A stretch of 64,000 nucleotides of DNA. Source: Undibacterium sp. 5I1 (GTDB lineage: Bacteria; Pseudomonadota; Gammaproteobacteria; Burkholderiales; Burkholderiaceae_D). Of the stretch, positions 16,863 to 31,186 are shown piece after piece. The stretch is taken from the NCBI RefSeq assembly GCF_034314085.1, contig NZ_JAVIWI010000001.1, positions 806,001 to 870,000 on the forward strand. The letters run 5' to 3'. Under the pieces are notes generated by a model that worked only from the letters and a program-made list of their open reading frames with translations, was not told where the DNA came from and ran no database searches. The position numbers were made by a program, and so were the translations under genes. Each line of letters begins with the position of its first letter. Position 1 is the stretch's first letter.

Positions 16863-18401
16863 TTATTCTTCGCGACGCAGATGCGGGAACAAAATCACAT
16901 CACGGATATTGGGCGAGTCAGTGATCAACATCATCAAACGATCAATACCAATGCCGCAACCGCCGGTCGGTGGCAAGCCGTATTCCAATGCGCGGATGTA
17001 ATCTGCATCGTAATACATGGCTTCTTCGTCACCAGCGTCTTTTGCTGCTACCTGCGCCTGGAAGCGTGCCGCCTGATCTTCCGCATCATTTAACTCAGAG
17101 AAGCCGTTAGCGATTTCACGGCCAGTCATAAATAATTCAAAACGCTCAGTGATACCAGCGACGGTGTCAGAGGCGCGCGCTAATGGCGACACTTCAACTG
17201 GATAGTCGATGATGTAGGTCGGCTCCCACAGTTGTGCTTCTGCTGTTTCTTCAAACAAAGCTAGTTGCAATGCCCCCAGACCTGCTGTCGTAAACGGTTT
17301 TACGCCAAACTTGAGCAATTCTGTTTTGATGAAGTCGGCGTCATGCAGTTGTTCATTGGTGTAACGCGGCGCATATTTGTTGATCGCACCGACAATGGTC
17401 AAGCGTTGGAAAGGCTTACTCAGATCCAGCTCTTTGCCTTGGTATGTCAGGACTGCTGTGCCATGCGCATCCTCTGCGGCCTTGCGGATGACTTGCTCAG
17501 TAAAATCCATCAGCCATTTGTAATCCACATAGGCTGCGTAAAATTCCATCATAGTGAATTCTGGATTATGACGCGGCGAGACACCTTCGTTGCGGAAGTT
17601 ACGATTGACTTCAAATACACGATCAAAACCGCCGACCACCAGACGCTTCAGATACAGTTCTGGCGCGATACGCAGATACATTTGCATGTCGAGCGCGTTG
17701 TGATGTGTGATGAAAGGTTTCGCCGCGGCGCCGCCAGGGATGACGTGCAACATCGGTGTTTCTACTTCCATAAACTCATTATTGATCATGAAATTACGGA
17801 TCGAAGTCATCGCAGCGGTACGCGCTTTAAACGTGCGACGCGTTTCCTCGCTCATGATCAGATCAACATACCGTTGACGATATTTCGTTTCTTGATTTGC
17901 CAGTCCATGGAATTTATCTGGAAGAGGGCGCAGTGATTTAGTCAGCAAGCGTAATGTCGTGACTTTGATCGTCAGCTCATCTGTCTTGGTTTTGAAGAGC
18001 GTACCTTCGATACCTAAAATATCACCCAGATCATAGTGACGGAACGCTTCCATCTCGGCTTCGCCAGTTTTGTCGGAGGTGACGTACAACTGAATACGAC
18101 CATCTGCTTTAATGCCAGAGGCATCTTGCAGAGTAGCGAAGGCAGCTTTTTTGCCAGCCTCGCGCTTTAGCATCATACGACCAGCAACCACCACCGTAAT
18201 ATTCAACTCTTCCAGCTCTTCACGCGTCGTCGCGCCATATTGCGTTTGTAAAGCAGCAGCTTTATGTTGCGGACGGAAGTCATTTGGGAAAGCAATACCT
18301 TGCTTGCGAATGGCATCCAACTTAGCGCGACGCTCGGTGATGATGGAATGTTCATCGACTACGACTTCTGCCGATACTGCGTTATGAGTTTGGTCTGACA
18401 T
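16863..18401 (-). CDS. lysS: lysyl-tRNA synthetase, class II
   Basis: 512 residues, normal for LysS. The N-terminal OB-fold anticodon domain spans about 60-170. Class II motif 2 is [20 protein letters not shown] near 275, and motif 3 is [13 protein letters not shown] near 485. It charges tRNA-Lys with lysine in the cytoplasm using ATP. It follows prfB on the minus strand with a 121-base gap, the usual prfB-lysS order of betaproteobacteria, and ends in a good terminator. GAGAG lies before the ATG. Confidence 0.97.
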   Translation of the reverse strand: MSDQTHNAVSAEVVVDEHSIITERRAKLDAIRKQGIAFPNDFRPQHKAAALQTQYGATTREELEELNITVVVAGRMMLKREAGKKAAFATLQDASGIKADGRIQLYVTSDKTGEAEMEAFRHYDLGDILGIEGTLFKTKTDELTIKVTTLRLLTKSLRPLPDKFHGLANQETKYRQRYVDLIMSEETRRTFKARTAAMTSIRNFMINNEFMEVETPMLHVIPGGAAAKPFITHHNALDMQMYLRIAPELYLKRLVVGGFDRVFEVNRNFRNEGVSPRHNPEFTMMEFYAAYVDYKWLMDFTEQVIRKAAEDAHGTAVLTYQGKELDLSKPFQRLTIVGAINKYAPRYTNEQLHDADFIKTELLKFGVKPFTTAGLGALQLALFEETAEAQLWEPTYIIDYPVEVSPLARASDTVAGITERFELFMTGREIANGFSELNDAEDQAARFQAQVAAKDAGDEEAMYYDADYIRALEYGLPPTGGCGIGIDRLMMLITDSPNIRDVILFPHLRREE

Positions 18402-18522
18402 GAAATTTCTCTCAGTATGTAATTTATTTACTTATCCGTAGCTGGCAAATTCAGTGATGGACTTTGCAACCACCAAATTTGCGCTGAGCTCGTGCTGAAT
18501 TTGCACTAGATTGGCACTAGAT

Positions 18523-19627
18523 TTAGACGCCTTGCTTGAGTGAGGCCGCGATAAAGTCATCCAGATCACCATCCAGAACTGCTTTGGTATTGCCCATTTC
18601 AAAGTTCGTACGTAGATCTTTGATGCGGGATTGATCCAGTACGTAGGAACGAATTTGATGACCCCAGCCGACGTCGGTTTTAGTGTCTTCCAGATTTTGT
18701 TTTTCGCTCATACGTTTGCGCAATTCCAGCTCAAACAATTTGGCTTTCAACATCTCCCATGCTTCGGCGCGGTTACGGTGTTGACTGCGATCATTTTGAC
18801 ACTGCACTACGATACCGGACGGGCCGTGGGTCAGACGCACGGCGGAATCGGTTTTATTAATATGCTGACCACCTGCACCGGAGGCGCGATAGGTATCTAC
18901 GCGGACATCAGCAGGGTTGATATCAATTTCAAACGATTCATCCACTTCAGGGTAGACAAACAAACTTGAGAACGAGGTATGGCGACCGTTGGCAGAATCA
19001 AACGGTGACTTACGAACTAGTCGATGCACGCCGGTTTCGGTGCGCAAAAATCCGTAAGCGTATTCGCCTTCCACCTTCAGAGTTGCGGTCTTGATACCGG
19101 CAACTTCACCATCAGATTGCTCCAGAATTTCGACCTTGAAACCTTTACGTTCGCAATAACGTAAGTATTGACGTAACAGCATCGATGCCCAGTCTTGTGC
19201 CTCAGTACCGCCAGCACCTGCCTGAATATCGATAAAGCAGTTATTTGGATCCATCGGATTATTAAACATCCGGCGGAACTCCATGCCTTCAACTAAGCCT
19301 TTGAGTGTTTGTGCGTCCGCTTCGATCGCTTCTAAAGTGTCGTCATCACTCTCTTCACGCGCCATTGCGAATAAGTCGCTGGCATCACGCAAATCGATAT
19401 CGATTTTAGTCAGCGTATGCACGATGGCTTCAAGGGATTTTTTTTCTTTGCCCAGTTCTTGGGCACGCTTAGGTTCTTCCCAGACTTTGGGATCTTCCAA
19501 CTCGGCGTTGACTTGCTCTAGTTTCTCTGACTTGACATCGAAGTCAAAGATACCTCCGAAGTTCGGCTTCACGACCAGTCAGGTCGATGAGCAGGGCGGA
19601 CAGGCTATTGAGGCGTTCGGCTTCCAT
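18523..19627 (-). CDS. prfB: peptide chain release factor 2, with programmed +1 frameshift
   Basis: RF2 recognises UGA/UAA stops and releases the peptide. Translation starts at the ATG at 19627 and runs 27 codons to CTT TGA at 19549-19544; a +1 slip then continues as GAC TTC. The region reads CGGAGG TAT CTT TGA C, matching the known RF2 autoregulatory site (internal Shine-Dalgarno, then CUU UGA C). The joined protein is 367 residues. [15 protein letters not shown] is the GGQ hydrolysis loop and KSPFDS the SPF anticodon motif. A naive ORF call would begin at 19572 and miss the first 27 residues. Low RF2 lets ribosomes shift and make more RF2. Confidence 0.97.
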
Positions 19628-19890
19628 ATTTTTCTTCTAAAGTATTTAAATCAAACCCTAGATTATACCCGAGGGAGAGCTTGATCTAATTTAGATTGCT
19701 GAGGATTCAACCCGAAAAACAAGGACTACATCTGATCGCCACTAATAAAATAATTATTTGTCAATAATACAGTTTGCGGTTGACAGAGCACAGCCGTTCA
19801 AAGTCGTTTTAAGATCTAAAGTCAGGCTGAGCTAATAAAGCTTTGTTAATAAGTTCTGTTAATACAGCCCGGTACTAAATAAACTCAGCT

Positions 19891-20181
19891 TTACCAGACC
19901 GACTTTATTTCGCTTGGTTTGTTATTTCTGTGGCTTTCAAACCATTTTGACAAATGATCTTTAAAACATTTTGGGCAAATATGATATTGGGTTTGGGTCG
20001 ATTGCCCTCCACTGGCGAGAGAAACTTCTTCGTATAACTCGATCGTAGTTGTGACTTTTTGACTTTCTTCAGTGCTCCAGTCCTCATCCCATTTTGACTC
20101 TGCGCCGCAGACATCGCAAGTCAATTTTTCAAATACTTCTTCTGTATGTTCCAGTATCAAAATCGTATTCATGTGCTTCAT
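19891..20181 (-). CDS. small zinc-ribbon-like hypothetical protein
   Basis: 96 residues. CDVCGAES near 22 and CPKCFKDH near 73 form two CxxC knuckles that could bind one zinc ion; the segment between is acidic with Glu/Thr-rich strands (KVTTTIELYEEVSL). No enzyme motif is seen. GGAGGT lies 5 bases before the ATG at 20181, which supports this start. The gene is alone between prfB and the M13 peptidase. Function unknown. Confidence 0.7.
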   Translation of the reverse strand: MKHMNTILILEHTEEVFEKLTCDVCGAESKWDEDWSTEESQKVTTTIELYEEVSLASGGQSTQTQYHICPKCFKDHLSKWFESHRNNKPSEIKSVW

Positions 20182-20301
20182 GCTGACCTCCGTTTAGTAG
20201 GGTGATGTAGTCTTTCGAACATGTGTTTGCAAAAAAAATTGTACTACTTGATGTCTTAGCTGTGCGTTAATTTTCTGAGAACGGAATTCCCCTTCGTTTC
20301 G

Positions 20302-20390
20302 AGACTTACGTAAAACTGCTCCAAGTGCGTTACATCTCTAAAACATTACCCCGCCGCCATGCCTTACTGAGATAATTTTGAGTAAGTCTT
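20302..20390. repeat. REP-like hairpin repeat, copy C3
   Basis: 89 bp with terminal arms AGACTTAC..AAAA and TTTTGAGTAAGTCT. The inner part (CTGCTCCAAGTGCGTTAC) is a diverged version of the family core at 51615 and 61073. It lies between the M13 peptidase terminator and the zinc-ribbon gene. Confidence 0.5.
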
Positions 20391-20397
20391 GAGTTTT

Positions 20398-20431
20398 ATA
20401 AAAAAGGGACGCAATTTTTGCGTCCCTTTTT
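20398..20431 (-). terminator. intrinsic terminator of the M13 peptidase gene (bidirectional)
   Basis: AAAAAGGGACGCAA (20401-20414) faces TTGCGTCCCTTTTT (20418-20431). The stem GGGACGCAA/TTGCGTCCC has A/T runs on both sides, so it can stop transcription either way. It follows the peptidase stop by about 45 bases. Confidence 0.85.
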
Positions 20432-20474
20432 GTTGTCTAAACCGCTTAGTTTTTGAGCGATTGAGCAATTTGCG

Positions 20475-22556
20475 TTACCAGATTGATACGCGCTCTGCTG
20501 GCGCCAAATACATCTTGTCTCCTTCTTTCAAATCATAGGCTTTGTAGAATGGGCCCATGTTGCGCAAGCTGCCATTTGCACGGATTTCGCCAGGTGAATG
20601 TGGATCCGTCTTCAATTGAACGATCATTGATGCTTCGCGCATTTTGCCGCGCCATACTTGAGCAAAGCCCATGAAGAAGCGTTGGTCACCAGTTAAGCCA
20701 CCGATGACAGGTGCAGGTTTGCCGCCGAGGGATAAATGGTAGGCTTTGTAAGCGATTGCCAGACCAGAGTTATCAGCAATATTTTCACCCAGAGTCAGTT
20801 CACCATTCACGAAATAACCAGGAATAGGGCTGAATGCACTGTACTGCTTGACCAGCGTAGCTGTTTTTGCCGCAAATTTTTCGTGGTCGTCTTTGGTCCA
20901 CCAGTCACGCAGATTTCCTTTGCCATCATATTGCGCACCTTGGTCATCAAAACCATGGCTGATTTCATGACCGATTACCGCGCCGATACCACCGTAGTTG
21001 ACTGCGTCATCTGCTTTAGCATTGAAGAATGGAGGCTGCAAAATCGCTGCCGGGAAGACGATTTCATTCATCTCCGGGTTGTAATAAGCGTTGACGGTTT
21101 GTGGTGTCATACCCCATTCGTCGCGATCGATTGGCTGGCCTAATTTATTCAATTCCACTTGAGAAGCGAACAAACGAGCATTGCGCAAGTTGGCAACTGC
21201 ATCACCTTTGACGATGTTCAATGCAGAGTAATCACGCCATTTGTTTGGATAACCAATTTTGGGCATGAAGGTCGCCAGTTTTGCTTGCGCTTCTTTTTTG
21301 GTCTCTGGACTCATCCAATCCAATGTGTCGATACTTTGCTTGTAAGCCAGCAGCAAATTATTGACCAGTTTCTCCATCTTCGCTTTGTTCGCTGCAGGGA
21401 AATACTGTGCAACATACAGTTTTCCTAAGCTTTCGCCCAAACTAGAGTCGACCAGTCGTACGCCGCGTTTCCAGCGATCTTCTTGCTTTGGTACACCACG
21501 TAAAGTCGTGCTGTAGAAACCGAAGCTTTCATCCACGAATGCTTTTGGTAACTGGCTTGCAGCAGAGCTTAACAAATGCCATTTGAAATACGTTTTCCAT
21601 GTGTCCAGTGATGTATTTTGCAAAAGGGTATTGAACGCCGTCAGATAAGTTGGCTGACTGACGATCAGATAGTCGATCTTGCCTTGCACGCCCAACGTGG
21701 TTAGATAGCTTTTCCAGTCGTAACCCGGAGTCAATGCATCAAGTTTGCTGAGTTCAAATTTGTTGTATGCTTTGATCGGATCACGCAGTTCCACTTTACT
21801 CCATTGAATCTTGGCGAGTTCTGTCTCTAATACCAAAATTTCAGCTGCATTTTTTGCTGCATCTTTATCGCCAGCCATGCTCAGCATTTTTTCTACATGG
21901 ATGAGATATTTAGTACGCGCATCTTTGAGTTTGACGTCGTCATCTTTCAAGTAATAATCGCGGTCGGGCAAGCCGAGACCAGATTGACCGATATCCAGTA
22001 CATATTTAGTGGAGTCTTTGTTATCTTGATGCACACCCACGTCGAGTGGTGCACCAACGCTGATGCGATTGAGGCTAGCGATGAATGCTGGAATTTGCTT
22101 TTTATCCGTCAATGCAGCGACTTTGGCAAAGTCGCTTTCCAATGGTTTCAACCCCATAGACTCAATCCTGTCGGTATCCATATAGGTGGTATACATATCA
22201 CCGATTTTGGCCGCTTCTGTTCCGGCTTTCGGCTTTTGCTTCGCTAGGCCCTCTATGATGCTGCGCATACGTGGAACAGTCGCTTCACGCAAGTCGATGA
22301 ACGCACCTGCAGACGATTTGTCCGCAGGGATTTCGGCGGTTTTTAACCAGGAGCCGTTGACATGACGATAAAAGTCGTCTTGCGCGCGTACACTTGTGTC
22401 ATTGAATTTGTTGTCAATGCCAGACAATAAGACTGATGCAGAGGATGAGGCTGCTTTGGCAGGTGTGGCAGGTGAAGCTTTTGCTGGTTCATCAGCATAG
22501 ACGCTGGTAGCGCCGGCAAACATGAGCGCGATAGCGCTGAGTACGTGAGCTTTCAC
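20475..22556 (-). CDS. M13 family metallopeptidase (neprilysin/PepO type)
   Basis: 693 residues from a GTG start at 22556 with AGGAGA 8 bases upstream. A signal peptide (LSAIALMFAGATSVYA before DEPAK) sends it to the periplasm or outside. Near 525 is the zinc motif VIGHEISHGFDDQG (HExxH), and about 60 residues on GENIADNSG supplies the third ligand Glu and the family ExxxD. INAYYNP-like VNAYYNPEMNEI is the M13 substrate segment. The C-terminus ends VSIW where family members usually carry CxVW, so that disulfide is absent. Members cleave oligopeptides at hydrophobic residues. Confidence 0.93.
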   Translation of the reverse strand: MKAHVLSAIALMFAGATSVYADEPAKASPATPAKAASSSASVLLSGIDNKFNDTSVRAQDDFYRHVNGSWLKTAEIPADKSSAGAFIDLREATVPRMRSIIEGLAKQKPKAGTEAAKIGDMYTTYMDTDRIESMGLKPLESDFAKVAALTDKKQIPAFIASLNRISVGAPLDVGVHQDNKDSTKYVLDIGQSGLGLPDRDYYLKDDDVKLKDARTKYLIHVEKMLSMAGDKDAAKNAAEILVLETELAKIQWSKVELRDPIKAYNKFELSKLDALTPGYDWKSYLTTLGVQGKIDYLIVSQPTYLTAFNTLLQNTSLDTWKTYFKWHLLSSAASQLPKAFVDESFGFYSTTLRGVPKQEDRWKRGVRLVDSSLGESLGKLYVAQYFPAANKAKMEKLVNNLLLAYKQSIDTLDWMSPETKKEAQAKLATFMPKIGYPNKWRDYSALNIVKGDAVANLRNARLFASQVELNKLGQPIDRDEWGMTPQTVNAYYNPEMNEIVFPAAILQPPFFNAKADDAVNYGGIGAVIGHEISHGFDDQGAQYDGKGNLRDWWTKDDHEKFAAKTATLVKQYSAFSPIPGYFVNGELTLGENIADNSGLAIAYKAYHLSLGGKPAPVIGGLTGDQRFFMGFAQVWRGKMREASMIVQLKTDPHSPGEIRANGSLRNMGPFYKAYDLKEGDKMYLAPAERVSIW

Positions 22557-23031
22557 TAATTGATCTCCTGGGGTGATGGAATGAAGTGTTTGTCTTTATT
22601 GCTACGATCTTTTTTACTGAATGCGTTTTCCAACTTGTTTTGAAAATTTTGGTCGGACCTCGCTATTGCTGGCTGATGACTTAATGTCAACCATACTATT
22701 AATTGACTTTGTTCGTCAGCTCTATAGCAGACAATTCAGCATCTAATTGACCAAAATACGATCAAAGAGTTCGCCGATTTGCCTAAAAATTCAATTATAT
22801 TTTCAAGTACGTGACTCTGTTTGAAAATAAAATCAGCAAAGTATAGTAAATCGCGGCAATTCCCCTGTCCATACTTACATTATTTAAAAGCAATGAAAAT
22901 CAGGTTTGGTGGCGTCGCTTTGCAACATAAGAGTGCTAGATCCCCGAACGCATAGATTACAATGCCGAACTTAAGGACTGATTTATCATGCATAACTCAA
23001 CAATCTTCCGACAATTAGAACAAAAAACGCC
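22557..23031. other. 475-base intergenic region
   Basis: Separates the divergent M13 peptidase and MazG-like genes. A+T-rich, and must hold both promoters. No repeat, RNA or credible small ORF was recognised. Confidence 0.5.
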
Positions 23032-23433
23032 ATGTCTGATCTTCAATCGCTGACTGACTCCTTGATCCAGTTTAGAGATCAACGCAACTGGAAGCAGTAT
23101 CACGATTTAAAAAATCTGATTATCTCGTTGCATTTGGAAACCGGTGAATTGCTGGAACTAACGCAGTGGAAAAGCGAAGAGCAAATCGCTAACTTGCAAG
23201 ACGACCCACGTTTTCAACAAGAGTTGAGGGAAGAATGCGCTGATGTATTGCATTATCTGCTTCTCATCGCAGAGAAAAATGGGATTGATCTGATCGCTGC
23301 GGCAACAGAGAAAATTGCAAAAAACGAGCAGCGTTATCCGGTCGACCAATTTTATGGCTCTGCTGCAAAATATACCGTTTTGGACACGGAGACAGGTGCT
23401 GTTTTAGACTTGGCGCCAACAAAGAGAGAATAA
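23032..23433 (+). CDS. MazG-like nucleotide pyrophosphohydrolase (RS21-C6/dCTPase type)
   Basis: 133 residues, all-alpha. LHLETGELLEL near 38 (ExxE) and REECADVLHYLLLIAE near 68 (ExxxD) give the four acidic Mg2+ ligands of the MazG/RS21-C6 fold. WK and YP near these contact the base. Members cleave (d)NTPs, often modified dCTP, to the monophosphate and pyrophosphate, cleaning the pool. It is the first of two + genes; no clear ribosome site precedes the ATG. Confidence 0.9.
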   Translation: MSDLQSLTDSLIQFRDQRNWKQYHDLKNLIISLHLETGELLELTQWKSEEQIANLQDDPRFQQELREECADVLHYLLLIAEKNGIDLIAAATEKIAKNEQRYPVDQFYGSAAKYTVLDTETGAVLDLAPTKRE

Positions 23434-23526
23434 CGCATCAGGCAGTTCCCTCATTTGCTTAGGGCAGATGAATCGACTGTTTCGAGCAGTAAGCATCGCG
23501 AAATACCTCATTTTTAAGGACATACT

Positions 23527-23898
23527 ATGAACGACACCCTCACTATCGACGAATTTAATGCGCTGGAGCTAATCAGCAAATTACGTAAAAATGAGCGCCC
23601 CAACGCATGCATCGGCAGAAATTCCAAACGCTTAAACGGTTTGAAATATATCAAACACAATAAGGACGGTAGTTTCGATATGACAGAGAAGGGGCTGCAG
23701 ACCTTGTTTGTGAAGAAATGTATTGAGGGTTTGCGTTTGATTTCCAACGATCCGATGGCGCAGATTGGTAATGATGTAGCAACGTTTTTAGGTAAAAAAG
23801 CACACATCGTTGCATTGCCGGAGGGTGGTTTTGCGATCACCGATAAGGGGCGGGAATCCTTAATCGACATCGATAGCGCACCAGCAGTTCGGGTGTGA
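23527..23898 (+). CDS. hypothetical protein, 123 aa
   Basis: AAGGA lies 8 bases before the ATG, supporting a real gene. The chain contains two similar-looking segments: NKDGSFDMTEKGLQTL near 44-59 and LPEGGFAITDKGRESL near 98-113, each a turn, a short strand and a helix start, resembling the wing and last helix of winged-helix proteins. An internal duplication is therefore possible. No family recognised. It follows the MazG-like gene by 93 bases. Confidence 0.65.
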   Translation: MNDTLTIDEFNALELISKLRKNERPNACIGRNSKRLNGLKYIKHNKDGSFDMTEKGLQTLFVKKCIEGLRLISNDPMAQIGNDVATFLGKKAHIVALPEGGFAITDKGRESLIDIDSAPAVRV

Positions 23899-23953
23899 TT
23901 TCTTGTTGTTTAGTTTGGTTTTTCTGCGCGGTCTAAACTACGGAACAGATCGC

Positions 23954-24187
23954 CTAGTCTTCAATATCGTCTTTGATCAGAGTGATACGTTGGATTAAAA
24001 ACTCTCCATCGATCACTCTGCGAAATGGCACCCCCGTCACACGAAATCCCTCGCCACCTTCAGCAATCCATTGCTTGGCCTGAAGATCAAAGGCGGGGAT
24101 GCTCATCCCCAGCATCTCTGCAAAAACGACAAACTTAGCACCCGGCTTTTGTCGCTTTACTATGGCTTCTAATGCGCTGATATTCAT
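23954..24187 (-). CDS. hypothetical protein, 77 aa
   Basis: A compact acidic/basic mixed protein (EAIVKRQKPGAKFVV..., FRVTGVPFRRVIDGEFLIQRI). Convergent with the 123-residue gene. No signal peptide, no recognisable motif, no clear ribosome site. Coding is supported mainly by an even amino-acid composition and by filling the space between its neighbours. Confidence 0.5.
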   Translation of the reverse strand: MNISALEAIVKRQKPGAKFVVFAEMLGMSIPAFDLQAKQWIAEGGEGFRVTGVPFRRVIDGEFLIQRITLIKDDIED

Positions 24188-24200
24188 ATTGTTAATTTAG

Positions 24201-24279
24201 ATACTCATAGTGGGTATATTTAATCGTCCAGATGCTTTCTGCTCTGCAGGTCATTTTTACTAAAATAGAGGGGGAGTAT
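24201..24279 (+). repeat. dispersed repeat family A, copy A4
   Basis: 79 bp, ATACTCATAGTGGGTATATT at the left and GGGGGAGTAT at the right. The core has CGTCCA at the left but the partner is lost (GCAGG), so the palindrome is decayed. It lies between two minus-strand genes, 14 bases upstream of the 77-residue ORF start. Confidence 0.6.
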
Positions 24280-24381
24280 ATCTATTTGGTAAGTATTGCG
24301 AAGTCGAATCCAGATGATTTTGTGTTTTCTCGTTGTTGTTAGCGTTGGCGCTAAAATTTTAGCCTCCACTTATCTACTTAA

Positions 24382-25029
24382 TCATGTGTCCGTTTCAACC
24401 AGATCCCAATTGTCTTCTTCGTTATAGGAAGCGATCCAATTGACTGCATGATGCCACTCTGGAATAACATCGCAACGAATATTGCCGACGGTTGTCTTGC
24501 CAATCAAATTAGCATGGTGTACTGCCCAATGCACCCGGTATAGTAAGTCAGCCCAATCCAGAATGCGTGATTTGGATCGCAGCTGTATCGCTTTCTCCAG
24601 AACGCTAGCCTGTTCCATCGCTTGCGGGAAAAAACGCTGTAGTTTGCTGACGTCCGATGCATGCAAACTCAATTCAATCTCATCATTGATGCCTGCACAC
24701 CAAGCGAGGAAAAACAGACGCTCTTTCTGGAGTGCAAATCGCGATCTATCCTGACAAGACATTACATCGCTAAATAAGAATGCGTGTTCTTGTTCAGATA
24801 AATACGAAGCCATTTGATGTGTTGTTATGTATTTACGAAAATAGCTTGGGTGCTCTGCCTCTGCTGCCCCAGTCACCGCCCACAATGCTATTAAACGCTG
24901 GAATAAGGCATCCTTGCTGCGCAAATCCACCTCCTCATCTGATTCAATCAACGGTAGCTGAAGATTGATGCGGATACCTCGCTTATGCAACATGGTCTCC
25001 GAGAGAAATTTACGGCTTTCTGGATTCAT
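24382..25029 (-). CDS. DUF4272 domain protein
   Basis: 215 residues. The C-terminus VIPEWHHAVNWI...NWDLVETDT fits the end of DUF4272, which usually reads V-x-ERRxALNW...WDxVxTDT; here the ERR is EWH. Upstream, LLYRVHWAVHHANL matches the conserved W-x-V-R-x-A helix, and RLIALWAVTGAAEA the first conserved helix. The domain is common as a stand-alone protein and its role is not established. It lies between repeat A4 and the rrn promoter. Confidence 0.8.
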   Translation of the reverse strand: MNPESRKFLSETMLHKRGIRINLQLPLIESDEEVDLRSKDALFQRLIALWAVTGAAEAEHPSYFRKYITTHQMASYLSEQEHAFLFSDVMSCQDRSRFALQKERLFFLAWCAGINDEIELSLHASDVSKLQRFFPQAMEQASVLEKAIQLRSKSRILDWADLLYRVHWAVHHANLIGKTTVGNIRCDVIPEWHHAVNWIASYNEEDNWDLVETDT

Positions 25030-25132
25030 AAAAATTCAAAATAGATTGTGGTCAAGCCAGTATTGTCAGGTAAGTAGAAGGACTTTGTTGATTAATTTAT
25101 GTAATGATTTATAAAATATGAATGGAAAGCGC

Positions 25133-25162
25133 TTGCCAAAGGGAGGTGTAGTTTGCTATAGT
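25133..25162 (+). promoter_or_regulatory. rrn operon promoter
   Basis: -35 TTGCCA (25133) and -10 TATAGT (25157) with an 18-base spacer, followed by a G+C-rich discriminator (CGGCTCCC), a mark of stringently controlled stable-RNA promoters. An A+T-rich stretch just upstream could be an UP element. Predicted start near 25169, about 475 bases before 16S. Confidence 0.65.
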
Positions 25163-25440
25163 TCGGCTCCCGTCGAGAGGCGGGGAAATAGAGGTAGAAA
25201 GACAGTGAAACACGAGAAGTGAGTACGGTAGTTTGAAGGCAGAGAATTGAACAAGATCAGGTAGAAGAAACCGGATGGGATTTAAAAAGAAGCTTCAAAA
25301 TAGGTATTGACGGAAAGCGGTAAGTGGTTCATAATCTTGCTTCTTTGCTGCTGACAAACAAAACGCTTTGTCAGAAAGTAGAGAGAAAAGAGTGGTTGAT
25401 TCGCAAGAATCCTAGTCTTTTTAAAGCGACACAGAATACA

Positions 25441-25453
25441 GATCTTTAACAAT
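25441..25453 (+). promoter_or_regulatory. boxA antitermination site of the rrn leader
   Basis: GATCTTTAACAAT closely follows the E. coli rrn boxA (TGCTCTTTAACAAT), bound by NusB-S10 to keep polymerase processive through the rRNA genes. Confidence 0.7.
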
Positions 25454-25644
25454 TAACAGTCAATAAATGTGGGCACTTGATAGAAGGCACCGTGATTTAA
25501 TTTATTAGATCATGATACTTAAAAAATATCAAATGTTCGCAAAAGTAATAAATAGGATATCTCGCAAGAGATAGCCTGTCAGTTATTTGAGTGAGCGACA
25601 CTGTTCGAAAGAACAGAGTTCAGCAATGAACAAAAACAGAGATT

Positions 25645-27176
<1,532 letters not shown>

Positions 27177-27297
27177 GAGTTGTGCTGAAAGTTAAGTGTC
27201 CACACTTATTGACTGTTACTGTAAAGAACAAGGTAAGTTGCCAGGAAACTGGCGACAAGCTGTATAACTCACTCACGTGAGAATCGAGCAAGCACCT

Positions 27298-27374
27298 GGG
27301 TCTGTAGCTCAGTTGGTTAGAGCACCGTGTTGATAACGCGGGGGTCGTTGGTTCGAGCCCAACCAGACCCACCA
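27298..27374 (+). tRNA. tRNA-Ile (GAT)
   Basis: 77 nt with encoded CCA. GGGTCTG pairs with CAGACCC in the acceptor stem; anticodon loop TTGATAA; T-loop GTTCGAGCC. Standard position in the 16S-23S spacer. Confidence 0.97.
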
Positions 27375-27426
27375 AACTGGTGGAGCAGGTTGCAGGCAAG
27401 TGAGTGCAGGAAGACATCCAAGTTTC

Positions 27427-27502
27427 GGGGGTTTAGCTCATCTGGTAGAGCACCTGCTTTGCAAGCAGGGGGTGAACGGTTCGATCCCGTTAACCTCCAC
27501 CA
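27427..27502 (+). tRNA. tRNA-Ala (TGC)
   Basis: 76 nt with encoded CCA. GGGGGTT faces AACCTCC; anticodon loop TTTGCAA (TGC); T-loop GTTCGATCC. Follows tRNA-Ile by 52 bases. Confidence 0.97.
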
Positions 27503-27915
27503 AGATTGAAACATTGAAGCAAAGTACAAACCTAAGTCAAGCAGCGCGCTCAACAGCGATAGCGGCAAGCGATTTAGGTTTGATCTTTCAACAGAGATTA
27601 AGCAAGACAGTATTACCGTTCTTTAACAATTGAGAAGAAGTAAAGTAGAAATAATCAAAATTATTTCTGTAAAGAGAAGTTAGCAACGACAGTTGTTAAT
27701 GGAAATTATGGAAGGGTTGTGATTGTATCGAACAAACATAGTATTACAAAGAGTTTGAAAAGCACTGCTGCAAAGCAGAGTTTTAGAAAAAATCAAATTC
27801 CTTGAGATACGGCAAACGCTAAAGAAATACTCATAAGTAATAAGAACTATAACCGGTTTTTAGTGATGAACCTGGGTTCAGTAATGAACACAGACACTAG
27901 AAGCTAACGTTATAG
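27503..27915 (+). other. tRNA-Ala to 23S spacer with second boxA
   Basis: Gene-free 413 bases. GTTCTTTAACAAT at 27618-27630 is a second boxA before 23S. The rest forms the 23S processing stem. No ORF is supported. Confidence 0.7.
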
Positions 27916-30790
<2,875 letters not shown>

Positions 30791-31018
30791 TATAACCTTA
30801 GCAGGTTATCTGTTACAAGTATTTGTGAAGTGTTTGCCTGAACCTTACGTCAGTAAGTTGTTCGACAACAGTCACAACCACCACAGCATGCCATGGTCTG
30901 GCGTGCTGTGAAAAAAACATTGATTAGTGCGATTCAACCCGTACACTCTACTGCGCTTCTTCCCAATTGGATTTGTTGACCCTCACAGAATAGCGTGACT
31001 TAACAGATCAACAAGTTA

Positions 31019-31133
31019 TGCCTGATGACCATAGCAAGTCGGTACCACCCCTTCCCATCCCGAACAGGACCGTGAAACGACTCCGCGCCAATGATAGTGC
31101 TGCAACCAGTGTGAAAGTAGGTCATCGTCAGGC
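31019..31133 (+). rRNA. rrf: 5S ribosomal RNA
   Basis: TGCCTGATGACC pairs with GGTCATCGTCAGGC to close the molecule. CCCATCCCGAAC and CGCGCCAATGATAGTGC are the loop B/E regions. About 115 bases, last gene of the operon. Confidence 0.95.
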
Positions 31134-31144
31134 TTTTATTCCGC

Positions 31145-31186
31145 AAAGCCCTTAACTCCATCCGAGTTAAGGGCTTTTGCCTTTTT
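31145..31186 (+). terminator. rrn operon terminator
   Basis: AAAGCCCTTAACTC (31145-31158) pairs with GAGTTAAGGGCTTT (31164-31177), loop CATCC, followed by TGCCTTTTT. Strong intrinsic terminator 12 bases after 5S. Confidence 0.9.

Larger units (their letters stand above)
25030..25644 (+). other. rrn promoter and 16S leader
   Basis: Gene-free stretch upstream of 16S. It carries the promoter at 25133-25162, a boxA at 25441 and about 190 bases more that would form the long processing stalk of pre-16S RNA. Repeated purine-rich GAAAG/AGAAG tracts are present. No ORF is supported. Confidence 0.8.

Noticed and set aside
17265..17936. 223-codon ORF antisense to lysS
   Set aside because: Long only because of lysS codon use; the lysS motifs settle the strand.
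20736..21143. 135-codon ORF antisense to the M13 peptidase
   Set aside because: Overlaps the zinc-motif region of the real gene.
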